Shown: positions 1-8,011, numbered from the stretch's first letter. The stretch: DNA of 64,000 nucleotides from Microscillaceae bacterium (GCA_011390205.1 JAABSX010000003.1:124001-188000); one strand, 5' to 3'. Numbers and translations are program-made. Notes: a model not told the origin generated them from the sequence alone.

Positions 1-172
1 TTTTCGCATTGGCGTACTTTTGAGAGCGCCTTTGAAGCTCACCTAAGAGATAAAATTTTTCATCTGCACTCAGTTGAGGCTCTGCATAGACCAGTTTGTT
101 AAACTTAATCTGGAAACTATACTCCTGTGATTGGGCTATGCTGTCTAAAATGGTTAAGTAAAAATCAAACAT
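1..172 (-). CDS. Partial unrecognised gene, N-terminal 57 codons only
   Basis: An ATG at 172 on the minus strand opens a frame that stays open to the window edge, starting M-F-D-F-Y-L-T-I-L-D and continuing with a mixed, protein-like composition (Q-E-Y-S-F-Q-I-K-F, then L-L-G-E-L-Q-R-R). No signal peptide or known motif is visible. The remainder lies outside the window, so no function can be assigned. It diverges from the acyltransferase gene at 496, which suggests the AT-rich stretch between them holds promoters for both. Confidence 0.55.
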   Translation of the reverse strand, partial: MFDFYLTILDSIAQSQEYSFQIKFNKLVYAEPQLSADEKFYLLGELQRRSQKYANAK

Positions 173-495
173 ACTGATAATCTGATGTTTTGGAGGTCTA
201 GGACTTTGTTTATGAGCAATAAAGATACACCATTTAAAAATACAAGAAAAAATAGATATTTAATAGATTGATTGCAAAATACTTAAAGTAGTTTTGAGTA
301 ATTATTTTAGCGCAAGATGTACCTCACAGTGTAATACTGTATTAAATAAAATTAGTTTGTGTATTTAAAGCCAAAAACTTGCATCTTTGCACAGAAGAGT
401 CAAAAATAAATTTAGTGAACAGTCTTTTTATTTACAAAAATTTGTCCTTTGTTTAGAGTCTGATACATTCTCCAAACAAGACACAACTGCTGTCT
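173..495. other. AT-rich divergent intergenic region
   Basis: This 323-base stretch between the partial minus-strand gene and the plus-strand acyltransferase gene holds no convincing ORF or RNA gene. The only structure seen is a promoter-like pair at 356-389, listed separately. Confidence 0.6.
356..389 (+). promoter_or_regulatory. Candidate Bacteroidota-type promoter
   Basis: TTTG at 356-359 is followed after 22 bases by CATCTTTG at 382-389, close to the TTTG / TAnnTTTG consensus used by Bacteroidota primary sigma factors. The first base of the -7 element differs from consensus. It would give a leader of about 100 bases before the ATG at 496. Confidence 0.35.
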
Positions 496-1650
496 ATGCC
501 GATAAAAATATATAACCAAACTAATCTACATACGCTAAACTGGAAGGAAGTAGAGAATGGAGAAAACTTAGCATCCTTCTTAAAGCCTATGATTGCCCAT
601 AAAATAGATGATTTTGTAGGAAATGCTACACAAGAGGTTCAATTATTACAGATTGACCGAGTGGTGTTGCCCTTGGTCATTGCCCAAAAGTACATAGCAA
701 AAACCACCTACCTTAGCTCTGCCCTTGTGCAATACTTTGACCTCGCCAAAGAAGAGATAGAAATGGAACTCAAAGGAAAGCGTTCTCTCAGAGCATACAT
801 CGCTCCTGTAGTGCTCAATTTAATGAAGAATATATTCAAAGGTTTAGGGTTTGAGAAGACAGTCTTTGTAAATAATTGGTTACTCTCTACCAATCTTTAT
901 CCTACACTTACAGATGCCCAAATCCGAGAAAGTCTTACAGTACTTAAAAAAGCCTTTCCTAGACACGCCATTGTTTTTCGCTCAGTCAATGAATACACAG
1001 ATAAAAATCTATTAGAAAAACTCACAAAAAATGGGCTGAAAAAAATCATCAGCCGCCCCCTCCTCATGCTTGACCCCTCTGACAAAGGCTATCAGAAAAA
1101 GCGCATGTTTAAGATGGATGAAAAACTTTGGAAAAAAAACAAACAATATCACTGGACAGAAAACCACGACCTCAGCCCCGAAGAGATTAGCAGAGTCAGA
1201 GATTTGTATGAGGAGCTTTACCGAGTCAAGTACTCTGATTATAACCCTGAATACAGTGATCGCCTTATCAAGGCATGGCTAGACACTGACTTTATGGAGT
1301 TTAAGCTACTACGCCAAGAAAACAAAATTGTGGGAGTTACTGCCTTTTTAAAGCGAAATGGCGTACTTACTACGCCTTTTATAGGCTACGACCAAGAGAT
1401 TCCTATTTCTGAGGGTCTCTATAGATTCCTAAATCTCAAACTGATGGAAGAAGCCATCAAAGAAGGGTTGATTCTGAATATGAGCTCTGGAGCAGCCCAT
1501 TTTAAACGCTTGCGTGGAGGCACTTCTACCCTAGAATACAATGTAGTCTGCTATGCTCATTTGCCATGGTATCAAAAAATACCTTGGAAAATTTATCATC
1601 AAATTTCCCAAAAAATAGCCATTCCAGCCATTCAGAAGTATGGGCTTTAA
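496..1650 (+). CDS. GNAT/FemAB-like acyltransferase, specificity unknown
   Basis: This 384-residue cytosolic protein has no signal peptide or membrane segment. The C-terminal half has the layout of GNAT-fold acyltransferases of the FemAB/BioF2 kind: a strand with E-N-K-I-V-G-V-T-A-F-L around residue 273, then F-I-G-Y-D, then helix L-Y-R-F-L-N-L-K-L-M-E-E-A. The segment N-M-S-S-G-A-A-H-F-K-R-L-R-G-G near residue 335 resembles the conserved C-terminal part of proteins often annotated as GNAT N-acetyltransferases. The N-terminal half is divergent. The substrate cannot be read from sequence. It stands alone, followed by a hairpin and the convergent universal stress gene. Confidence 0.6.
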   Translation: MPIKIYNQTNLHTLNWKEVENGENLASFLKPMIAHKIDDFVGNATQEVQLLQIDRVVLPLVIAQKYIAKTTYLSSALVQYFDLAKEEIEMELKGKRSLRAYIAPVVLNLMKNIFKGLGFEKTVFVNNWLLSTNLYPTLTDAQIRESLTVLKKAFPRHAIVFRSVNEYTDKNLLEKLTKNGLKKIISRPLLMLDPSDKGYQKKRMFKMDEKLWKKNKQYHWTENHDLSPEEISRVRDLYEELYRVKYSDYNPEYSDRLIKAWLDTDFMEFKLLRQENKIVGVTAFLKRNGVLTTPFIGYDQEIPISEGLYRFLNLKLMEEAIKEGLILNMSSGAAHFKRLRGGTSTLEYNVVCYAHLPWYQKIPWKIYHQISQKIAIPAIQKYGL

Positions 1651-1721
1651 ATGTGGAAAGTTTCCCAAGAACATATCTTTGGCTTAGAAACAGCATGGCA
1701 CTAAATAGACACAATATACTC

Positions 1722-1755
1722 AGGGAGTTTTATGTGCCAAAAAGCAAAACTCCCT
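1722..1755 (+). terminator. Hairpin between convergent genes
   Basis: A 10-bp stem (AGGGAGTTTT at 1722-1731 pairing with AAAACTCCCT at 1746-1755) lies between the acyltransferase stop and the convergent universal stress gene. There is no strong T-run, so it is a terminator candidate by position and stem only. Confidence 0.45.
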
Positions 1756-1790
1756 AAGCGTCCACAAGGTTTGTGGTTGTGTATCAATGA

Positions 1791-2633
1791 TTAACGCAAG
1801 CTAAAAGTCATCACAGGCACTTGAGCCGAGCCTACCACGCCCTCACTCACACTGCCAGAGAGCAAGCGAGCAAAACCCTGTCTTTTGTGAGAAATCAGCA
1901 CAATTAGATTCGCATTAATAGACTCAGCAAAGCGATTAATGCCATCATCCTCTACGTATTCGCAGTAAATACTAAAATGATAATTGCTCAGTTGGTGTTC
2001 TTCTGCAAAACGTACTGCTTTTTCTTCTAAATCTTGGGTACAGGTAAAGTTTGCAGGAGTATTGACATACACAAGGTATAGTTCTGAGCCAAACAAGGTT
2101 TGCACTTTTTTAATTTGCTCTACTGCTTTTTCTTGGTTTTTACCCAAATCACAGGCAAGTACTATTTTGGAGAGCGTCACACTTTCGGGTTTTTTGCGGA
2201 TAGTAAGCACAGGGCATTGAGCCAGCCTGACTACCTTTTCAGCATTAGAGCCCACAAAAAGAGAATCATAGCCACTCTCGCCTTGCGTACCCATTACGAT
2301 GAGGTCTGCTTCTTCTTTTTCTGCAAAATCGATGATACTTTGACCAATATTGCCAGAACAGATAAGATAAGATACACGCTCGTAGTCTAGGCTTTTGACA
2401 AGTGTTTCTATATTTTGTTTAGAGCCTTTGACAGCATTGAGCAGGTATTCATTCTCTCCATAGCCACTAATATTGACCCCTTCGGAGGTAGCCTCTATCT
2501 TGCTGTTGTCGGGCGTAAGCATGATGTGCAGTAGTCTTACTTCGCCACCAGATTTCTTGGCAATCTCTATGGCATATAGAAGTGCTTGGTCAGCAAAAGA
2601 AGAAAAATCTGTAGGGACGATTATCTTATTCAT
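1791..2633 (-). CDS. Tandem-domain universal stress protein
   Basis: This 280-residue protein is two UspA domains in a row, the usual length for tandem Usp proteins. Domain 1 starts K-I-I-V-P-T-D-F-S and contains the ATP-binding signature G-T-Q-G-E-S-G-Y-D-S-L-F-V-G-S-N around residues 115-130. Domain 2 starts near residue 156 (K-I-V-L-A-C-D-L) and ends with a weaker version, L-L-S-G-S-V-S-E-G-V-V, so nucleotide binding is probably confined to domain 1. It is likely a cytosolic stress protein. It is a single gene, convergent with the upstream acyltransferase. Confidence 0.9.
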   Translation of the reverse strand: MNKIIVPTDFSSFADQALLYAIEIAKKSGGEVRLLHIMLTPDNSKIEATSEGVNISGYGENEYLLNAVKGSKQNIETLVKSLDYERVSYLICSGNIGQSIIDFAEKEEADLIVMGTQGESGYDSLFVGSNAEKVVRLAQCPVLTIRKKPESVTLSKIVLACDLGKNQEKAVEQIKKVQTLFGSELYLVYVNTPANFTCTQDLEEKAVRFAEEHQLSNYHFSIYCEYVEDDGINRFAESINANLIVLISHKRQGFARLLSGSVSEGVVGSAQVPVMTFSLR

Positions 2634-2827
2634 TGTATTAGGTTTAGTAATTGATTAGTTTGCAAAATACTCAATATTCAGATAAAAAAAAATAATATTG
2701 CTCATAAAGGAGTAAACAGGAAGATAGTATTGGGGAAGGGCTTAAGATGTGATTTTTTTACCATTCCGCAGGAATCTGAAGCTGTGTCAAACAAGTTACG
2801 CAATACAGCAAAGACCTATTCTGTGGA

Positions 2828-2927
2828 ATTCTGCTCTGTGGTTAGTGTTTTAGAAATAGTGGTTCAACCAAATCTTTGTTTACACTTCAATCAAGCCATA
2901 TTAGCAAACTAGTCTTAGCCTCTCGCT
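2828..2927. repeat. Dispersed repeat copy interrupted by the IS element
   Basis: The stretch 2830-2898 aligns over about 68 bases with 43729-43798 (shared blocks: GTGTTTTAGAAAT, CTTTGTTTA, AAGCCAT). Its end, AGCAAACT then TTAGC-TCTCGCT at 2904-2927, matches 43929-43953. The IS left end begins exactly where this match stops. The middle of the repeat as seen at 43.8 kb is absent here. It is probably a non-coding dispersed repeat family of this genome. Confidence 0.6.
2917..2927. repeat. Left target-site duplication of the IS
   Basis: AGCCTCTCGCT directly abuts the left terminal repeat and matches AGCATCTCACT at 4319-4329 in 9 of 11 positions. The size suits IS4-family duplications. The two mismatches suggest an old insertion. 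Confidence 0.6.
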
Positions 2928-2946
2928 CAATGCCGTCAACTTAAGG
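2928..2946. repeat. IS left terminal inverted repeat
   Basis: This 19-bp sequence is exactly complementary to 4300-4318. The next inward bases (TATACA against AACTCACA) no longer match, so the repeat ends here. Confidence 0.85.
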
Positions 2947-4299
2947 TATACAAAAAGTGTTGTGTGTGTAAAATCTTACTAACATCTTATTATATGAGTA
3001 GTTCATTTTCTTCTTTTTTTTGAGTTCCCTTCGGGAAGAGTTATTCAATCCTGAGTTTCAAAAATCTCATATCATGAAACCACAAGACTTTATATGCACT
3101 CGTCTTTTAGGCTTTCCTCAAGTGGTGGGAATACTAATCAATCGGATTGTGAAGAGTTTGAGTATTGAGTTATGTAATTTTTTTAATACTATTGTCAGTT
3201 ATTCTTCCTGTAGTAAGTAAGCTTTCAGCCTGGCTCGTAAGAAGCTAAAACATGCTGCTTTTATAGCTCTAAATGACAAGTTTATACGAGCGTTTTATCA
3301 AAGTCCTCTCCCTAAACGCTACCAAGACCAATATTATGTTTTTGCTGTCGATGGGAGCTTGTGTCAACTCCCAGACTCTGAGGTACTTACTGAACACTTT
3401 GGTTGTTGGAAGAACCAAACATCCGTAAGTCTTCCTATGAGCAGGTCTTGTTTGATTTATGATGTGCTCAATAAGGTAGTGATAAAAGGAAACTTAGCAA
3501 ATACCTCAGTGGGTGAGCAGAACTTGTTTCGTGAGATGTATCAGCAAGCTACTCAATTGTTATCCTCAGATCAATCCAAGATTCTTTGGCTGATGGATAG
3601 AGCCTATCCCTCTTATGATTTATGTAAAACCCTTTCAGAAAGAGGAGATGTTTTTGTGATTCGGTATAAAAAATATTTTTGCAAAGCAGTCAAAGCATTT
3701 GCTGATTCTGACAAATGGAAAGATAGGATAATGCTATCTGCTACAATTTGGTACAACAAGAAAAGGCAAAGAAAACAAAGTATTCTGGCTGTGAGAGTAC
3801 TTAAAATCCCTCTTTCCAGTGGTGAAACAGAATATTTCATTACCAATCTGGAGTATTCAGCCGAAGAACTAAAAAGACTTTATGGAATGCGTTGGGGAGT
3901 AGAAACCTGCTATGATTATCTAAAAAACACATTAGAACTTGAGAACTTTTCTTCTAAAACCGTGGAGGGTGTGCTACAAGACTATTACGCAAGCTTACTT
4001 ACTTGTAATTTGGTCAATCTATTGGTTGAAGAAGCACAACAAGAATTAAATATCCAGCAAGTCGAGAAATCCAATAAATATCACTATAAAATTAATCGGG
4101 TTGCAGCCATAGGTATCTTAAGAGGAGAGATTCTCAAAATCTTGTTTACAGAAAGAAATATACCAGCTCGCTTAGAGCAACTCAAAAATCAAATCAAAAG
4201 AAATAAAAATACTGTAAAGCCTGACCACTCTTTTCCAAGATATAAATTCAAAAGAAATAGGCGTAAATACCACCCTAGCAAAAAAAAGCATTGTGAGTT

Positions 4300-4318
4300 C
4301 CTTAAGTTGACGGCATTG
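4300..4318. repeat. IS right terminal inverted repeat
   Basis: This perfect 19-bp inverted partner of 2928-2946 overlaps the transposase C-terminal codons (F-L-K-L-T-A-L), so the transposase frame has no stop inside the element and ends in flanking DNA. Confidence 0.85.
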
Positions 4319-4329
4319 AGCATCTCACT
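4319..4329. repeat. Right target-site duplication of the IS
   Basis: AGCATCTCACT matches the left copy at 2917-2927 in 9 of 11 positions. It is closer to the uninterrupted repeat copy at 43943-43953 (one mismatch) than the left copy is. Confidence 0.6.
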
Positions 4330-4376
4330 CAGAGCAATAGTTAACTTAATGGGTTTGACACGCTGTTAGCAAATGT

Positions 4377-5540
4377 TTATTTAGTCATATTTTCAAGTTC
4401 TTGCATTAATTCGTCCTTTTCTTTTTCAGAATAGAAATTTGAACTAGCCAAAGAAACATTAAATCTTTCTATCGTATCTGAATAATCGTTCTTCCTTTTT
4501 AGTTGTATTTGTGCCTCCAGTATATACAGATATCCTTCGGAAAAATTGGGATATGATTTCATTAATATTTCCCAAGCTTCAATGGCCTTTTCAAATTGCC
4601 CTTCATTGTAAAAATACCATCCCTTACCATTCAATATTCCAAGAGAGAATTCTAACTTACTTCCATAATTTAAGAGAATTTCCCTTTCCAAGTTATCTAA
4701 AATGTTAAGTTCTTTTTGTTCATTAGAAATGTATTTGGATTGAATCTTTGACCATTCTTCAAATATCTCGTAAAGTGAATTGCCAATTGTTAAACCAGGC
4801 GTTGTGTTATGGTATGCTTCTTTAAAGAAAAATCCTTTGGAGTCAAATAAGGGAGTATTAAGATTTTTAATTACAGAATCCATTTTAATGAAGTCAGCTG
4901 GGTAGTCGTTACCGACTCCAAATCGATAATATTTTCGAAAAGAAATATTTAGATTTTTAAGTGTAGCAATCGAGTCAGTTAGAGAGACATTTTTTTGATT
5001 AAAAAAGGGGCTTATTGAAACTATTCCATTTAGTTCATTTATTCTTGAAAATAAGAGAGAACTGGTAAAGTAGCCGTATCTTGAATGTCCTATGAATATC
5101 CTGAAAGTAGAAGCTTTATATTTATTCTCAGCCAGAGGAATTAGTTCTTCAAATAAAAAAAATTCATTTTCTGTTGCGAGACCATCTTTATCAGATTCCT
5201 TGTGCAGTGTTTCTATGTAACGATATTTTTGTGCTGATTCAATACTTATTATTATTGAGGAGGGCATTTGCTCGTTACTTGTCAAGTAATCAATGGTATT
5301 TAAAATATAGTTGTGACTTCTCTCGTTTTGTTTGTCAAAGACAATAATCAATGGGAAATTACGATTAACATCCTTTTGCCATTCAATGGGAACAGTAACA
5401 GTAATATTCTTATCAAAACCAAGATGTTTTGAAGTTAAAGTCGTATCCAATAGTATTTTATATCTCTCATAGTTTTGTCCAAAGAGACTTGTGGTTAAAA
5501 GTCCAATAAAAATTGTCAATATGAATGTTTGTCTCTTCAT
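4377..5540 (-). CDS. Secreted esterase-like alpha/beta hydrolase with C-terminal TPR-like tail
   Basis: The 387-residue product begins with a signal peptide (M-K-R-Q then a hydrophobic core, cleavage likely after L-F-G). Residues 30-260 resemble the putative esterase / IroE family of alpha/beta hydrolases: strand F-P-L-I-I-V-F-D-K, nucleophile elbow G-H-S-R-Y-G near residue 150, and a possible catalytic histidine in A-Y-H-N-T-T-P near residue 243. The last 100 residues contain Y-F-Y-N-E-G-Q-F-E-K-A-I-E-A-W-E, a TPR-like helix pair. Substrate is unknown; siderophore-ester and acyl-ester hydrolases share this fold. It is the last gene of the cassette-like block, and the 3-prime flank carries GCTAAC followed by the IS remnant. 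Confidence 0.7.
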   Translation of the reverse strand: MKRQTFILTIFIGLLTTSLFGQNYERYKILLDTTLTSKHLGFDKNITVTVPIEWQKDVNRNFPLIIVFDKQNERSHNYILNTIDYLTSNEQMPSSIIISIESAQKYRYIETLHKESDKDGLATENEFFLFEELIPLAENKYKASTFRIFIGHSRYGYFTSSLLFSRINELNGIVSISPFFNQKNVSLTDSIATLKNLNISFRKYYRFGVGNDYPADFIKMDSVIKNLNTPLFDSKGFFFKEAYHNTTPGLTIGNSLYEIFEEWSKIQSKYISNEQKELNILDNLEREILLNYGSKLEFSLGILNGKGWYFYNEGQFEKAIEAWEILMKSYPNFSEGYLYILEAQIQLKRKNDYSDTIERFNVSLASSNFYSEKEKDELMQELENMTK

Positions 5541-5550
5541 TTTAGATATT

Positions 5551-5585
5551 TGTTAACGTTTTTGTGCCAAACGCATGTTATAGGC
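5551..5585 (-). repeat. Short attC-like dyad after the 197-residue gene
   Basis: Read on the minus strand this is GCCTATAAC, then a short imperfect stem (GCGTTTGGC against AAAAACG), then GTTAACA. The outer TAAC / GTTA arms and the position just 3-prime of a minus-strand gene resemble a small attC site, but it is short and the core deviates from GTTRRRY, so this is the weakest of the set. Confidence 0.35.
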
Positions 5586-5607
5586 TGTGTTTCTTTCTTG
5601 TCGCTCG

Positions 5608-6201
5608 TTACAGTTCATTTACTAATTGTCTTTCGTGTTGAATTAAATAATGTCTTGTTTCTGTGTCGTTTTCTGTTTCAAGTCGTTTTTGAATGTCAAG
5701 AAATTTGCTGCTTAAAAGTATAAATTTTTCTGTTGATATAAACTTGTCTAACCACTCTGAAAAGTCGGTTAAGTTGTCTTGCTTGTTTGAGTAGCAAAAT
5801 TGATTGTCAGCAAACTCTTGTGTTTCCAAATTTGAGCCTTCATATTTTTTGAGTTTAGTCACTTGTCTGCCGAAAAAAATGTCGAACAGATAAGTGTTGC
5901 TACAAAAAGTTTCAAATGCTTTTTTCTCAGCTTCTTTTAGTCTGCCGGTCTTGAAAAGTATAATTGTCCACTCGAACAAAAAGTCAGGATAGCCGCTGTC
6001 GTCTGGAAAGTTTTTGTTGAACCAGTTGAAGTAGCGAAGTCCGCCTGTAAAGTCGTTTAGATCTATGTAAAGTTGTGGTGGAATGTAACGCAGTCCACGT
6101 CCATCGTGATATTGACCGCCCCAATATTTCTTGTCAGCCGCAAGAGCCGCTTTTACCTTCTTGATTTTGTTTTTAATTCTCTCTTGTTGTTTCGGTGTCA
6201 T
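5608..6201 (-). CDS. Hypothetical cytosolic protein, helical repeat-like
   Basis: This 197-residue protein has no signal peptide. It starts M-T-P-K-Q-Q-E-R-I-K-N-K-I-K-K-V-K, has an aromatic segment (K-Y-W-G-G-Q-Y-H-D-G-R-G-L-R-Y) near residues 26-40, then helices such as L-R-Y-F-N-W-F-N-K-N-F-P and F-K-T-G-R-L-K-E-A-E-K-K-A-F that recall a TPR. No catalytic motif is recognised. The second of three unrelated single genes in the cassette-like block, it has its own flanking dyads and a 196-base leader, which argues against a shared operon. Related to TPR-type hypothetical proteins by appearance only. Confidence 0.6.
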   Translation of the reverse strand: MTPKQQERIKNKIKKVKAALAADKKYWGGQYHDGRGLRYIPPQLYIDLNDFTGGLRYFNWFNKNFPDDSGYPDFLFEWTIILFKTGRLKEAEKKAFETFCSNTYLFDIFFGRQVTKLKKYEGSNLETQEFADNQFCYSNKQDNLTDFSEWLDKFISTEKFILLSSKFLDIQKRLETENDTETRHYLIQHERQLVNEL

Positions 6202-6397
6202 TGTCCTGCGAAATGTTATATGTTCTGCTAGGTGATTGTCTGTTCGATTAATTTTTTTCTAAAAGTCAACGAAGGATTGTCCACCTGCACAAAGTTTGAA
6301 AAAAGTCGCTACACTCAAAATTTTGCACAAAGTCAGATTGGAAGTTGTCAAGTGGACAGTCCACCGATGACTTTACAAACTGTCGGGTTGAGCGGTC

Positions 6398-6544
6398 GTC
6401 TAACATAGCCACTAACGGTTAGTATATGAAAAGTAGGCGGTTTCGAAGCACTAAACTTTCGGTTAAGCACGAAGTATGATACGAGCCACAAGCCTTGAAT
6501 TTACCACTGTTCCGCCTATTTTTTATATACATTGTTAGTAGCCG
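6398..6544 (-). repeat. Large attC-like imperfect palindrome
   Basis: The arms GCCACTAACGGTTAGTATAT / AAGTAGGCGG (6408-6452) and CCGCCTATTTTTTATATAC / GTTAGTAGCCG (6512-6544) fold back on each other with scattered bulges around a central loop of about 60 bases. Read on the minus strand, it ends in GTTAGAC (6398-6404), which fits the attC R-prime consensus GTTRRRY. It lies 9 bases after the stop of the peptidase gene, the expected place for the recombination site of a gene cassette. Size, about 147 bp, is at the large end for attC sites. Confidence 0.5.
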
Positions 6545-6553
6545 TTTTTATTT

Positions 6554-7654
6554 CTATTCTGTCAGGTGAATTCTCCATTTTCTTTCTAATTCTAATTCAG
6601 ATAATCCAAAAATTGTCTGAAAGTCATTAGGTTGTAGAATTAACTTCCTGATAGTATCATAACCGTAATTGTCAATTAAGAAATCGACAATTAATGCAGA
6701 AAAAACGTATCCATTCTTATCACCAAACTCCGCAGTTCCTGCATTATTTAAAGATTCCCAGCTCGGAATATCAGATTGTTTAGTACTTTTTAAGATATCT
6801 CTCTTATTTTCTTCTGTTAACTGCTTAGCGTAATAAAAGGCAAATCCTTCATCCAACCATTTTGGTAAACCAACTTGACCTTGTTCACGCATATTTATTA
6901 CTACAGAATGGCATAATTCGTGGACAATTGATTTTATAAGAGATTCATAATCGTGGACTCTTCCCGGATTCAAAGGCGAAACCATCTTCAATTCATTTTT
7001 CCCAGCAGCACCCACAACCCATTGAGGAGCATCTTCAAAATTAATTGCTTTATGGAAATCTATAATATCTGGATAGATAATCACTGCAATTTTATTTGCA
7101 AAGCTTGTCTGCATTATGTCAGTAAGTTCTAAAAAGTTCTTATTAAGTGTTTTTTCTAAATCATTAACAGTCTCTATATCCTTATCTTCTAAATAAAAAT
7201 CAAAATAAGCGTTTGAGTGTTGAAGCTTGTAGGCGAAGCTTTTAATGGGTTTATTATTTTCTAACTCTTCCAATGAAGTAGATTTCAAAACTAGATTTTG
7301 TTTTGATTCGCCTTCTTTCCAAACTCCTTCAATGCTTTTCTTGTCAGATGATAACAAGCCACTAAACTCAGCCATTGCAGCCGTAATTTCAAAAGTCACT
7401 GAATCTTTTTTCACTTTAATTTTACTCAGAGGTATTCCTTTAATTCCCTTTTCAGGACTACCAACAGTTCCATTTAATTTTCCTTCATTATCTATGCTAA
7501 TTTCAAAAACTAATCTAGGATTATCCTCACCCATTTTCACACTACCCATCCAAATACCTAAAATATCATCTGAGTCTATCGTTTGAGCAAAAATATTCGC
7601 TTGGCAAATAAATAAGCCCGTAAGGATAATCCATATTATTTTCTTCAATTTCAT
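6554..7654 (-). CDS. Secreted Peptidase_MA-like zinc metallopeptidase
   Basis: The 366-residue precursor has a signal peptide ending near F-A-Q (residue 24). An N-terminal domain of about 110 residues (G-I-W-M-G-S-V-K, G-K-L-N-G-T-V, I-E-G-V-W-K-E-G) resembles lipocalin-like domains that measure product turnover in other secreted proteins. The C-terminal domain is gluzincin-like: I-V-H-E-L-C-H-S-V-V supplies the HExxH zinc site near residue 242 and W-L-D-E-G-F-A-F-Y-Y, about 25 residues later, supplies the third zinc ligand. It probably acts in the periplasm or outside. It is flanked by attC-like dyads on both sides. Confidence 0.8.
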   Translation of the reverse strand: MKLKKIIWIILTGLFICQANIFAQTIDSDDILGIWMGSVKMGEDNPRLVFEISIDNEGKLNGTVGSPEKGIKGIPLSKIKVKKDSVTFEITAAMAEFSGLLSSDKKSIEGVWKEGESKQNLVLKSTSLEELENNKPIKSFAYKLQHSNAYFDFYLEDKDIETVNDLEKTLNKNFLELTDIMQTSFANKIAVIIYPDIIDFHKAINFEDAPQWVVGAAGKNELKMVSPLNPGRVHDYESLIKSIVHELCHSVVINMREQGQVGLPKWLDEGFAFYYAKQLTEENKRDILKSTKQSDIPSWESLNNAGTAEFGDKNGYVFSALIVDFLIDNYGYDTIRKLILQPNDFQTIFGLSELELERKWRIHLTE

Positions 7655-7675
7655 AGTTTTCTTTTATAATGGCTA

Positions 7676-7744
7676 CTAACGTCGAAGCTAACGGCTGTGG
7701 TCGGGCGTGAGCCCTTACCATAGCCGTTAGCGGAGTGTTAGCGG
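7676..7744 (-). repeat. attC-like palindrome, first copy
   Basis: Nested inverted repeats: outer arms CTAAC (7676-7680) and GTTAGCGG (7737-7744), unpaired spacers of 5-6 bases, then an inner stem GCTAACGGCT / AGCCGTTAGC with one extra base on one side, extended by TGGT-GGGC / GCCC-ACCA around a 4-base loop. This R-L-loop-L-R architecture with spacers and an extrahelical base is that of integron attC sites. The R core reads GTTAGYR rather than the strict GTTRRRY. Confidence 0.5.
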
Positions 7745-7748
7745 AAGA

Positions 7749-7833
7749 TTTTTCTTTATTTTAACCTCCCCAATCCAAGTTATTGCGTCAATGCTTGCAT
7801 TTGCGAAGTAACTTGGGGTTAAAATAAGAAAAA
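7749..7833. repeat. Long hairpin inside unit 1
   Basis: TTTTTCTTTATTTTAACC (7749-7766) pairs with GGTTAAAATAAGAAAAA (7817-7833), continued inward by CCAAGTTA-TGCG / CGAAGTAACTTGG. The stem is over 25 bp with bulges. T-rich and A-rich outer arms would make it a two-way transcription terminator; it could also be a second recombination dyad (TAACC ... GGTTA). Confidence 0.6.
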
Positions 7834-7873
7834 TTTTGAAAATTACCTTTGTAAATCAACAAAATATCAATTT

Positions 7874-8011
7874 TCAAAAAAGAAAAAAGCCTCTATTACA
7901 ATATCTTTCATTTCTCATTCGTTTTAAAATCAGAAATTTCTGTGAGGAAATTTTGCAATTCTGAAAGATTACATCCTTACAATCAAGATTGACTTCTGTA
8001 ATCCTTTCCAT
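7874..8011 (-). CDS. Possible 45-residue protein in unit 1
   Basis: ATG at 8011 opens a frame M-E-R-I-T-E-V-N-L-D-C-K-D-V-I-F ending in TGA. The frame upstream of the ATG is also open for 17 codons with protein-like content (H-R-F-A-I-S-F-I-E-D-K-E). It is too short to test further. The second copy keeps the frame, and of the two differences between copies one changes TGA to TAA and the other changes a leucine to serine. No function can be proposed. Confidence 0.25.
   Translation of the reverse strand: MERITEVNLDCKDVIFQNCKISSQKFLILKRMRNERYCNRGFFLF

Larger units (their letters stand above)
2928..4318 (+). mobile_element. Decayed IS4-family insertion sequence, 1391 bp
   Basis: The element is bounded by perfect 19-bp terminal inverted repeats (2928-2946 and 4300-4318, CAATGCCGTCAACTTAAGG and its complement) and flanked by an imperfect 11-bp target duplication. 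It carries one plus-strand transposase with IS4-type catalytic motifs, broken by an in-frame TAA. The apparent 22-bp inverted repeat seen at first glance is the 19-bp repeat plus AGC/GCT, contributed by the target duplication itself. It sits inside a dispersed repeat and next to a cassette-like gene block. It is probably no longer able to transpose by itself. Confidence 0.85.
3074..4369 (+). pseudogene. IS4-family transposase broken by a nonsense codon
   Basis: From ATG 3074 the frame reads M-K-P-Q-D-F-I-C-T-R-L-L-G-F-P-Q-V-V-G, the usual start of this transposase group, and then meets TAA at 3218-3220 (codon 49). The same frame resumes as A-F-S-L-A-R-K-K-L-K-H and runs open to 4369, so a single base change (probably a serine TCA) rather than a frameshift broke it. 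Catalytic residues survive: D in V-F-A-V-D-G-S (3350), D in W-L-M-D-R-A-Y (3596), and the IS4 Y-(2)-R-(3)-E-(6)-K signature in Y-G-M-R-W-G-V-E-T-C-Y-D-Y-L-K. The last 17 codons lie beyond the right end in flanking DNA. A restart at TTG 3359 would miss the first catalytic aspartate. Confidence 0.85.

Noticed and set aside
2777-2800. Possible outer IS end: GTGTCAAAC here and inverted in GTTTGACAC near 4351
   Set aside because: Only 9 bases match exactly with poor extension, while the 19-bp repeats at 2928 and 4318 are perfect and have a matching target duplication.
3359-4369. Intact 336-residue transposase starting at TTG 3359
   Set aside because: The same frame encodes conserved transposase sequence upstream, including the first catalytic aspartate, back to a TAA at 3218; this is a broken longer gene.
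7245-7586. 113-codon plus-strand frame opposite the peptidase gene
   Set aside because: It is antisense to a gene with clear HExxH and signal peptide; composition is that of a shadow frame.
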